Source: CAZVFE01 sp964626405 | GTDB taxonomy: Bacteria > Bacteroidota > Bacteroidia > Cytophagales > Spirosomataceae | DNA length: 5,933 bases | Direction of reading: 5' to 3' | Assembly: GCA_964626405.1 (NCBI GenBank) | Contig: CAZVFE010000089.1 | Coordinates: forward strand, 1 to 5,933 | Part shown: one piece after another, positions 1-5,933 of the stretch | Numbering within the stretch: the first letter of the stretch is position 1 | Layout of the letters: the number at the start of each line of letters is the position of its first letter | Translations under genes and position numbers: made by a program | The notes under the pieces: model-generated | Database searches by the model: none | Seen by the model: the letters and a program-made list of their open reading frames with translations, nothing else | Told to the model about the DNA's origin: nothing

Positions 1-154
1 AAATATCGTGAATAATGGATTTATTCAACATTAATTCAGCATCAATAAGATATTCGGCATCCGAAACTTTGGCGGTGTATTCTTCTTTTGATACTTCTTT
101 AGCACAAGAACCAAGAAGAAAAAGAGAAGAAATAATAAATAATAGTTTTTTCAT
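1..154 (-). CDS. Lipoprotein, N-terminal fragment (gene continues past left edge)
   Basis: An ATG at 154-152 opens a frame with no stop for 51 codons to the window edge, so only the N-terminus is visible. It begins with a classic type II signal peptide: MKK, a hydrophobic stretch (residues 4-14), then lipobox Leu14-Gly15-Ser16-Cys17. Cys17 would be lipidated, so the mature protein should be membrane-anchored, in the periplasm or at the outer membrane. The mature part starts AKEVSKEEY and becomes helical-looking and acidic. The gene lies 14 nt downstream of the FAD oxidoreductase on the same strand and is probably co-transcribed with it. The last visible residues (LNKSIIHDI) faintly recall the N-terminal region of Bacteroidota vanadium-haloperoxidase/PAP2-type lipoproteins, but this is a memory-based guess on very little sequence. 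No function is assigned. Confidence 0.8.
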   Translation of the reverse strand, partial: MKKLLFIISSLFLLGSCAKEVSKEEYTAKVSDAEYLIDAELMLNKSIIHDI

Positions 155-168
155 TTTGATTGGAATAT

Positions 169-1386
169 TTATAATTGGGCGAAATTACGAAATTTTACTA
201 TTGTTTCAAAGGCGTATTTACCTGATTGAAAACAAGCATTTAAGGACGGATACAATAAATAATCTCCCGCCAAAATTATCCCCTTTTTGTCGGCGGCTTT
301 TTTTAAATCTATTTGAGAATTAATTTTTGGTAAAGCATTTGGCAAAACATATTTCCCTATTTTCTTTTCCAAATGAATTTCTGGGAAAAAACTTTCAAAT
401 TCCTCCCTAATTTCTGAATCTGTAAATTCCATACCCAAGGTTGTGATTGAAAGTAAATCATTATTTTCATTGGCATATTCAGGAGAAACTTGAGAAATTA
501 CAGAAAAATGAAGGATTTTTTCATTTATTAAATACAATATTCCTGAATCAAATTTTCCCTTTTCAATACTAAAATAATAGTTTACACATCCGCCAAAACT
601 GTCTTCAGCCAATTCAATTTCAAGCAATTTAGCACTAACCTTTAAATCAGTGGCCATTATCACTTCTGAAACCTCATAAATTTCCTCTCCCACCCAAACC
701 TTATCTGATTCTACTTTTTTAACCAAACTATTCAGCTTTACTGCATCTGAATCTAATTCTTCATATAATTGATTGGCTATCTCACCCATACCTTTGGCAG
801 GAATGGAAATTTTACCTTTTAAAAACTCCTGCATGAAAAATAAAAATAATTCCTTGGGCTGAGAAAGGCTTTTATCCAAAAATACCCCTCCAAAAAAAGG
901 AATAAAAAAGGAATTAATCAAAGTCTGAGAAAATCCTAGTTTTTTCAAATATTCCATTGTTGAAATATTCGACATTCTTTCATAATTAAACGAAAAAGCC
1001 GTAAGCTTCAAAGCTAAAATGAAAAACGCCCAAAGATCCTGAAATTTCAAAAATCCAGAAAAAACAGATTCTAAAAACTTAAAAACATTTGCAAAAGGAT
1101 TGGCAAATTCAATAAATTCCCCTTTGTGTAAACATTTTGCCCCAGAAGGAAAATATTTTAAATCCAGTTTTGAAAAATCTAAATTCCCTTGAATGTCCGG
1201 ATAGGTTGATTGCAAAACTTGAAATCCACGGTCCATTAAAAAATTATCCTTTGAATCAGTTTGAACCCTTCCGCCAATTTTAGCCTCTTTTTCAAACAAA
1301 ATATAGGGAATATGGTTTTTATGCAGTAATGTGGCGGTAAAAAGGCCGGTTATTCCTCCTCCAATTATTGCTATAGGCTTAATCAT
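169..1386 (-). CDS. FAD-dependent amine-oxidase-family oxidoreductase
   Basis: A 405-residue protein. The N-terminus is a Rossmann dinucleotide-binding fold with the motif G9-x-G11-x-x-G14, an acidic residue at the end of the second strand (Glu32, expected to bind the FAD ribose), and the following GGR motif (38-40). This layout is typical of the flavin-containing amine oxidase / protoporphyrinogen oxidase / phytoene desaturase superfamily. Near the C-terminus, AGDYLLYPSLNACFQSGKYA (residues 373-392) is the second FAD-contacting segment, with the family's Gly-Asp pair at 374-375 and the helix that closes over the flavin. No signal peptide is apparent, so it is probably cytoplasmic. The length fits the family. 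The ATG start places the GxGxxG motif at the usual distance from the N-terminus. The middle region, which sets substrate specificity, is not diagnostic: amine, carotenoid-like or porphyrin-like substrates are all possible. It is divergent from the hydrolase operon and followed by a lipoprotein gene. Confidence 0.88.
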   Translation of the reverse strand: MIKPIAIIGGGITGLFTATLLHKNHIPYILFEKEAKIGGRVQTDSKDNFLMDRGFQVLQSTYPDIQGNLDFSKLDLKYFPSGAKCLHKGEFIEFANPFANVFKFLESVFSGFLKFQDLWAFFILALKLTAFSFNYERMSNISTMEYLKKLGFSQTLINSFFIPFFGGVFLDKSLSQPKELFLFFMQEFLKGKISIPAKGMGEIANQLYEELDSDAVKLNSLVKKVESDKVWVGEEIYEVSEVIMATDLKVSAKLLEIELAEDSFGGCVNYYFSIEKGKFDSGILYLINEKILHFSVISQVSPEYANENNDLLSITTLGMEFTDSEIREEFESFFPEIHLEKKIGKYVLPNALPKINSQIDLKKAADKKGIILAGDYLLYPSLNACFQSGKYAFETIVKFRNFAQL

Positions 1387-1414
1387 TTATTTTTAATAAA
1401 ATTATTGATTGCTA

Positions 1415-1450
1415 AAAATACTAAAAAGTTTGAAGTCTTTTTAGTATTTT
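1415..1450. promoter_or_regulatory. Perfect 14-bp inverted repeat in divergent intergenic region
   Basis: Positions 1415-1428 (AAAATACTAAAAAG) are the exact reverse complement of 1437-1450 (CTTTTTAGTATTTT), separated by the 8-nt spacer TTTGAAGT. A GC dinucleotide flanks the right arm (1451-1452) and another lies two bases outside the left arm (1411-1412), so the symmetry extends slightly further with a small bulge. The centre lies about 37 bp from the hydrolase ATG and about 46 bp from the oxidoreductase ATG. The right arm overlaps a candidate promoter element, so a dimeric-regulator operator serving both genes is one reading. Two mirror-image promoter cores facing outwards is another. An RNA hairpin is a third, though the stem is AT-rich and no terminator is expected between divergent genes. 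The repeat is directly seen; its role is inferred. Confidence 0.6.
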
Positions 1451-1451
1451 G
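1445..1451 (+). promoter_or_regulatory. Candidate Bacteroidota -7 element for the hydrolase-CBS-nadK operon
   Basis: TATTTTG matches the TAnTTTG form of the Bacteroidota housekeeping -7 element and ends 18 nt before the ATG at 1470, which would give a short leader. No TTG at a proper -33 distance is visible: the nearest upstream TTG, at 1430-1432, is only 12 nt away. The promoter is therefore weak or needs an activator, or this is a chance match in AT-rich DNA. It overlaps the right arm of the inverted repeat. Confidence 0.35.
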
Positions 1452-1469
1452 CAAACAATTAGCAAACTT

Positions 1470-2234
1470 ATGAACTTTCAAATTAAAGAAGAGGAAAATT
1501 TCAGGTTTATTGATCAAGGCGAGCACGAAGAAACGATTGTTTTACTTCATGGCCTTTTTGGAGCTTTAAGCAATTGGGAAGATGTAATTAATCGTTTTTC
1601 CCAAAATTACCGTGTCATAATACCAATTCTTCCAATTCTTGAAATGCCTTTGAGAGAAGCTGGATGCGTAGGTCTGACAGATTTCTTGGAGTCCTTCGTA
1701 GATTATTTGAAACTAGATAAGTTTTCCTTAATTGGAAATTCCTTGGGTGGACATATTGCTTTGATTTATACCCTTAGACATGAACATAAGGTAGAAAGAT
1801 TAATTTTAACTGGATCTTCTGGTTTATTCGAAAATCAAATGGGAGGTTCATATCCAAGAAGAGGTAATTACGATTTCATAAAAGAGCGCGTAGAATACAC
1901 CTTTTATGACCCTAAAACAGCCACAAAGGAGCTTGTTGATGAGGTTTTTGAAATTACTAATAATACAGAGAAAACCCTTAGAATCATTGCTATTGCCAAG
2001 TCTGCACAAAGGAATAATATGGCAAAAGAAATCGTAAAAATCAATAAACCAACCTTATTAATTTGGGGATTAAATGATACGATTACTCCTCCTGATGTTG
2101 CGCATGAATTCAATTCTTTAATCAAAGGTTCAGATCTTTATTTTATTGATAAATGTTCTCATGCCCCCATGATGGAAAGACCAAAAGAATTCAATGATAT
2201 TTTAGAAAAATGGCTGGTTCAAAACCCGGTTTAA
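1470..2234 (+). CDS. Alpha/beta-fold hydrolase
   Basis: A 254-residue cytoplasmic protein with a complete alpha/beta-hydrolase catalytic set. The oxyanion-hole motif is LLHGLFG (residues 25-31), the nucleophile elbow is G89-N-S91-L-G93, the acid is Asp203 in WGLNDTITP, and the histidine is His231 in CSHAPMMERP. The segment VIIPILPILEMPL (49-61) replaces the more common PDLRGxG loop, a variant I recall from Bacteroidota members of this group. The cap region (about 115-190) is helical and charged. I chose ATG at 1470; the same frame extends upstream to a TTG at 1449, but those codons overlap the inverted repeat and candidate promoter and add nothing conserved. It is first in an operon with the CBS protein (1-nt gap) and nadK. 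The substrate cannot be read from the sequence; an esterase, C-C-bond (meta-cleavage-like) hydrolase or thioesterase is possible. Confidence 0.9.
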   Translation: MNFQIKEEENFRFIDQGEHEETIVLLHGLFGALSNWEDVINRFSQNYRVIIPILPILEMPLREAGCVGLTDFLESFVDYLKLDKFSLIGNSLGGHIALIYTLRHEHKVERLILTGSSGLFENQMGGSYPRRGNYDFIKERVEYTFYDPKTATKELVDEVFEITNNTEKTLRIIAIAKSAQRNNMAKEIVKINKPTLLIWGLNDTITPPDVAHEFNSLIKGSDLYFIDKCSHAPMMERPKEFNDILEKWLVQNPV

Positions 2235-2235
2235 A

Positions 2236-2907
2236 ATGATAGTTTCAGAAAATTTATCGAACGAATTATTAACTCTTGACATTCAGGATTCAATGGAAGA
2301 TATCCTAAATGACTTGATAGATTTTCCCTTTCAATTTATTTCCATCCTCGATAATGGAATTTGGTTAGGAAATATTTCCCGAAATCGATTTTCGAAAATT
2401 CATACAAAAAATTGGTTTGATGAAATCAAAACTGAATTAAACTCTTTTAAATTGGATGAAGATGAAGACATTTTAGCTTCTTTACCCCTATTTGAAAATT
2501 CAGAAATGGATTTAATTCCTGTCATTAATGAAATGGGAAAATGGATTGGTTATTTTGAGCTGAATCAATTAGGAAAAAAATTGGTCCATACCAATATTGG
2601 AAATCCCAACGGAGGAATTTTAAAAATTGCTTATAGTCCTGACAGACATGATATTACTTCTATTATCAGAATTATAGAAGAAAACAAAGCCAATATTGTT
2701 AGACTTTTTCAAACAAAAAAAGAAAACAGTTCCGAGATTAACTCAACCCTTATCATTATTCAAATTGAATCTTTACAATTTGAAAAGATTGTGAAAAATC
2801 TAGAAAGGCATGGGTACATTATTGAAAAAGCCTTTACTTTCAATCAAGAAAATAATTCTGTAGAAGCTGATAATTTCAACCATTTAATGAAATTTTTAAA
2901 TATTTAA
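2236..2907 (+). CDS. CBS-domain protein with C-terminal ACT-like region
   Basis: A 223-residue soluble protein. Two CBS-like repeats can be traced: residues about 10-55, ending in the strand-turn pattern FISILDNGIWLGNISRNRF, and about 72-116, containing LIPVINEMGKWIGYFELNQL. CBS pairs usually bind adenosine ligands such as AMP, ATP or NAD and act as regulatory sensors. From about residue 126, GGILKIAYSPDRHDITSIIR followed by a second beta-rich half (about 168-200) fits an ACT-like beta-alpha-beta fold, an arrangement like AcuB-type CBS-CBS-ACT proteins. No catalytic motif is visible. The ATG at 2236 follows the hydrolase stop by one base, and nadK starts two bases after its own stop, so the three genes should be translated from one message. 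I infer an adenine-nucleotide or NAD(P)-level sensor, possibly acting on NAD kinase; this is untested. The CBS repeats are divergent. Confidence 0.8.
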   Translation: MIVSENLSNELLTLDIQDSMEDILNDLIDFPFQFISILDNGIWLGNISRNRFSKIHTKNWFDEIKTELNSFKLDEDEDILASLPLFENSEMDLIPVINEMGKWIGYFELNQLGKKLVHTNIGNPNGGILKIAYSPDRHDITSIIRIIEENKANIVRLFQTKKENSSEINSTLIIIQIESLQFEKIVKNLERHGYIIEKAFTFNQENNSVEADNFNHLMKFLNI

Positions 2908-2909
2908 GT

Positions 2910-3791
2910 TTGAATAAGAATATTGCCCTTCATGGAAAAAAAATTGAATCAAATTCAATCAATCAATTAAAAGAAATTCTAAACAGTTTTATTTCTTTTC
3001 AAAATAATTATTGGGTTTCACAAGAGTTTTATTCTGATTTAAAAGAAAATAATATTCTACCTGATTCCTTCCAATCCTTACAAAATGAAGGAGATTTAAA
3101 TAAAATCGATATGTTTTGGTCGATTGGTGGGGATGGAACCTTTTTGGAGACAGTTTCAAAAATTGGGGGACGAGATATTCCTGTCTTGGGTATTAATATG
3201 GGTAGATTAGGGTTTTTAGCAACCTTATCTCCGAATGATTTAAAGAATGGAATTGAGGAGATCAAAAATGGGAATTTTACCATTGAATCTCGTTCAATGA
3301 TTGAGGTTGAATCCGATTTAGAGCCTTTTGGGGAAAATAATTTTGGTTTAAATGAAGTAGGAATCATGAAAACGGATACCTCATCCATGATTAAAGTAAA
3401 ATCTTATTTAAATGGGGAATTTTTAAATAATTATTGGGCAGATGGATTAATTATTGCAACTGCTACTGGCTCAACGGCCTATTCTCTTTCTATTGGAGGG
3501 CCTATTATTCTGCCAACATCTGACCATTTTATCATTGCTCCGATGAGTCCTCATAACCTTACGGTAAGACCAATTGTCATTCCCAATGATGCTGAATTAA
3601 AATTTGAAATTTCTTCCAGATCAAATAATTTCCTTCTTTCCTTAGATTCTCATTCAAAAGTTATGGAAAGTACCAACACCATTACTGTTAGAAAAGGGAA
3701 ATATTCAGCAAAAATAATTAAAATCCCAGGAGATAATTTCTTTAAAACCTTAAGGAACAAATTGCATTGGGGTCTTGATATGCGAAATTAA
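2910..3791 (+). CDS. nadK: NAD kinase (ATP:NAD 2'-phosphotransferase)
   Basis: A 293-residue cytoplasmic enzyme that phosphorylates NAD to NADP, the source of the cell's NADP(H). Family signatures are present in order: GGDGT (73-77, catalytic Asp75), GINMGRLGFL (94-103), Asn148-Glu149 in LNEVGIM, the NAD-binding and catalytic segment WADGLI (176-181) with TGSTAYS (186-192), GGPI (196-199), the conserved SPHNLTVRPIV loop (213-223) and LDS near 245. The C-terminal FFKTLRNKLHWGLDMRN is typical of Bacteroidota orthologues. The start is TTG at 2910: no in-frame ATG precedes the conserved N-terminal strand IALHGKK, and the next in-frame ATG (about codon 68) would delete part of the fold. The residue before TGSTAYS is Ala185 where most family members have Pro. 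It is last in the hydrolase-CBS-nadK operon; its stop codon touches that of mutS on the other strand. Confidence 0.96.
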   Translation: MNKNIALHGKKIESNSINQLKEILNSFISFQNNYWVSQEFYSDLKENNILPDSFQSLQNEGDLNKIDMFWSIGGDGTFLETVSKIGGRDIPVLGINMGRLGFLATLSPNDLKNGIEEIKNGNFTIESRSMIEVESDLEPFGENNFGLNEVGIMKTDTSSMIKVKSYLNGEFLNNYWADGLIIATATGSTAYSLSIGGPIILPTSDHFIIAPMSPHNLTVRPIVIPNDAELKFEISSRSNNFLLSLDSHSKVMESTNTITVRKGKYSAKIIKIPGDNFFKTLRNKLHWGLDMRN

Positions 3792-5933
3792 TCAGGATTT
3801 CCCTAATTCTTTTTTCCATTCAGACAATTTCAATAATGCTTCAATTGGACTCATTGAATTCACATCCAATTCATTCAAATCGTCCTTAATTTTTTCTAAT
3901 TCCTTTGGGATAGCTGCATCAAAAATACTAAGTTGGTAATTATTTTTTGGCATGTTTTTTAAACTATCCACTCTTTCATCTAAGCTATGTTGTTTTTCTA
4001 AATTTCGAAGAATTTCATGGGCGCGCAAAACCAAGGGAGTAGGCATTCCTGCAAGTTGGGCAACATGAATTCCAAAGCTATGTGCGGAACCACCTTCTAA
4101 TAATTTTCTCATGAAAATAATTTTCCCTTGAACTTCCTTGACGGAAACATGGAAATTTTTGATTCTAGGAAAATCGTTTGTCAGCTCATTTAATTCATGG
4201 TAGTGGGTGGCAAATAGGGTTTTTGCCTTAAATTTCGGATGATTATGCAAATATTCTGCTATAGACCAAGCCATTGAAACTCCATCATAGGTGGAAGTTC
4301 CTCTTCCTATTTCATCCAATAATACCAAGGATCTATTCGATAAATTATTCAAAATAGCAGCGGTCTCTGTCATTTCAACCATAAAGGTAGATTCTCCTTT
4401 ACTCAAATTATCTGATGCCCCCACACGGGTAAATACCTTATCTACAATTCCAATTTTTGCATTTTTCACTGGCACGAAGGAACCAATTTGGGCCATCAAA
4501 ACAATGAGCGCAGTTTGCCTCAATAAAGCAGATTTACCAGCCATATTTGGCCCTGTAATCATAATTATTTGTTGAGACTCATTATCCAAATAAATATCAT
4601 TTGGAATATAAGCTTCTCCATGGGGCAATTGTCTTTCAATTACCGGATGTCTTCCTTGCTGAATATCGATACTTTCAGAGTCTGATAATTCAGGTTTTAC
4701 ATAATTATTTTCTAAAGCTACTTTGGCAAATGAGCCCAGAACATCCAAAGTTGAAATTCCTTGTGCATTTAATTGAATATGGGGTAAATATTCCAATGCC
4801 TCTTCTACCAATTCATGAAAAATCTTATATTCTAAATTTGCTAATTTATCCTCCGCATTTAAAATTTTCTCCTCATAGATTTTCAATTCCTCCGTAATAT
4901 ATCTCTCTGCATTTACAAGGGTTTGTTTTCGAATCCATTCTGGTGGCACTCGATCTTTATGGGCATTAGTAACTTCTAGATAGTAGCCGAAAACCTTATT
5001 AAAATTAATTTTCAAGGAACTAATCCCCGTAGAATTTATTTCTCTTTGCAATAAATTAGATAAATATTCTTTCCCATTATTGGCTAAATCTAATAATTCA
5101 TCAATATCCTGATTATAACCATATTTAACCATTCCTCCTTGGTTGGAAACTATCGGCAAATCCTCTCTTAATGCTGAATCAATATGATCTACCATGGCCT
5201 GACAGGCATGTAATTGATCTCCCCATTTTTTAATAGTAGGCGAACTTGAATTTCCTAGGAGATTTTTAAGTTCCGGTATTTGTTTTAAAGCTTTTTTTAA
5301 TTGAAGTAATTCCCTTGGATTGATTCTTTGTGCTGCTACTTTTGAAATCAATCTTTCTAAATCTCCTACAGGTTTTAAAAGATGGATTAATTTATCCAAT
5401 AATTCTTTATTTTCATAAAAAGATTGAACACCCTTTTGGCGGTCAATGATTGGATCTAGGTCTTTGAGTGGTAATACCAACCATTTTCGCAATAATCTTG
5501 CCCCCATGGGAGTTACAGTCTCATCCAATAAATCAATCAAAGGCACACCTCCCTCTGCCGAAGGAGCAATAAGTTCAAGATTTCGAATGGTAAACCTATC
5601 CAACCAGACAAATCTCTCCTCCTCTATGCGCTGGATAGCGGCAATATGACTTATATTTTTATGTTCCGTTTCCTCCAAATAATGCAATATCATTCCAGAA
5701 GAAATAATTCCTTCCTTCCAATCTTCAATTCCGAAACCTTTTAAATTTTGCGTTTTAAAATGCTGAGTAAGCTTTGGATAAGCAAAATCCAAAGTACAAA
5801 TCCATTCCTCCAAAGTAAAAGTTGAATACTGATCTCCTAACCAGGCATTAATTTCATTTCTAAATTTCTTTGGGATTAAAATTTCTGAAGGAAGGAAACT
5901 TTGAATTAATTTTTGAATATAATTTAAATAACC
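3792..5933 (-). CDS. mutS: DNA mismatch repair ATPase MutS (5' end beyond window)
   Basis: The frame is open from the right edge (reading GYLNYIQKLIQSFLPSEILI) to the TGA at 3794-3792, giving 713 visible residues. A TTG at 5813 is internal, in FTLEEW, and not a start. MutS usually has about 850-880 residues, so about 150 are missing, including the mismatch-reading domain I and part of the connector. Visible parts: connector remainder (about 1-115), core/lever and clamp domains (about 115-430), and the ABC-type ATPase. The ATPase shows Walker A GPNMAGKS (461-468), the signature region DNLSKGESTFMVEM, Walker B LVLLDEIGRGTST (Asp540, Glu541) and the ATHYHEL histidine loop. GGSAHSFGIHVAQLAGMP precedes the helix-turn-helix dimer region. 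Near the C-terminus, QLSIF (667-671) matches the sliding-clamp-binding motif of bacterial MutS. The protein dimerises, recognises mispairs and recruits MutL. Upstream context is not visible. Confidence 0.97.
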   Translation of the reverse strand, partial: GYLNYIQKLIQSFLPSEILIPKKFRNEINAWLGDQYSTFTLEEWICTLDFAYPKLTQHFKTQNLKGFGIEDWKEGIISSGMILHYLEETEHKNISHIAAIQRIEEERFVWLDRFTIRNLELIAPSAEGGVPLIDLLDETVTPMGARLLRKWLVLPLKDLDPIIDRQKGVQSFYENKELLDKLIHLLKPVGDLERLISKVAAQRINPRELLQLKKALKQIPELKNLLGNSSSPTIKKWGDQLHACQAMVDHIDSALREDLPIVSNQGGMVKYGYNQDIDELLDLANNGKEYLSNLLQREINSTGISSLKINFNKVFGYYLEVTNAHKDRVPPEWIRKQTLVNAERYITEELKIYEEKILNAEDKLANLEYKIFHELVEEALEYLPHIQLNAQGISTLDVLGSFAKVALENNYVKPELSDSESIDIQQGRHPVIERQLPHGEAYIPNDIYLDNESQQIIMITGPNMAGKSALLRQTALIVLMAQIGSFVPVKNAKIGIVDKVFTRVGASDNLSKGESTFMVEMTETAAILNNLSNRSLVLLDEIGRGTSTYDGVSMAWSIAEYLHNHPKFKAKTLFATHYHELNELTNDFPRIKNFHVSVKEVQGKIIFMRKLLEGGSAHSFGIHVAQLAGMPTPLVLRAHEILRNLEKQHSLDERVDSLKNMPKNNYQLSIFDAAIPKELEKIKDDLNELDVNSMSPIEALLKLSEWKKELGKS

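Noticed and set aside
1449..1451. Upstream TTG start for the hydrolase
   Set aside because: It would place the coding sequence within the inverted repeat and candidate promoter. The ATG at 1470 gives a normal family N-terminus.
1623..1640. Tandem CCAATTCTT repeat inside the hydrolase
   Set aside because: It encodes the PILPIL segment characteristic of this hydrolase group, so protein sequence explains the repeat.
3751..3758. CCTTAAGG palindrome near the nadK 3' end, as a terminator for mutS
   Set aside because: The palindrome has no loop, is only 8 bp and lies in conserved nadK coding sequence; it cannot form a usual intrinsic terminator.
3921..3931. AAAAATACTAA here matches the left arm of the intergenic inverted repeat (1414-1424), suggesting a second regulator site
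   Set aside because: It lies inside the mutS coding sequence, where it encodes part of the QLSIF clamp-binding motif, and has no partner arm. An 11-base match of A/T-rich sequence is expected by chance.
4521..4560. MutS Walker A reads GPNMAGKS instead of GPNMGGKS, a possible damaged ATPase
   Set aside because: The Gly-Lys-Ser core is intact, the rest of the ATPase is fully conserved, and the Ala variant is, as I recall, common in Bacteroidota MutS.
5811..5813. TTG as a possible start of a short 673-residue MutS
   Set aside because: The same frame stays open to the window edge and the 40 upstream codons encode typical MutS sequence (such as PSEILIPKKF), so the gene is cut by the window and not shortened.

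Overview
The window looks like ordinary chromosomal DNA from a member of the Bacteroidota, most likely a Cytophagales- or Flavobacteriales-like lineage. The DNA is strongly AT-rich. No start codon has a convincing Shine-Dalgarno sequence; the leaders are A-rich instead. The MutS and NAD kinase proteins carry sequence variants I associate with this phylum, such as GPNMAGKSALL in MutS. The genus cannot be fixed from the sequence alone.

Layout, left to right. (1) A minus-strand pair: a FAD-dependent amine-oxidase-type oxidoreductase (169-1386), then, 14 nt downstream, the start of a lipoprotein gene that runs off the left edge (1-154). (2) A short divergent intergenic region (1387-1469) holding a perfect 14-bp inverted repeat. 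(3) A tightly packed plus-strand operon: alpha/beta hydrolase (1470-2234), CBS-ACT-like protein (2236-2907) and NAD kinase with a TTG start (2910-3791), with gaps of 1-2 nt. (4) On the minus strand, mutS (3792-5933), whose stop codon directly abuts the nadK stop. The mutS 5' end lies beyond the right edge, so about 150 N-terminal residues are missing.

Functionally this is housekeeping: NADP supply (NadK with a possible nucleotide-sensing CBS partner), DNA mismatch repair (MutS) and less well defined oxidoreductase, hydrolase and lipoprotein genes. I see no mobile element, CRISPR array, tRNA, rRNA or phage gene, and nothing that amounts to a new defence or biosynthetic system. The points most worth a second look are the divergent inverted repeat, the CBS-nadK pairing, the zero-gap convergent nadK/mutS junction, and a Pro-to-Ala change in a highly conserved NAD kinase motif.
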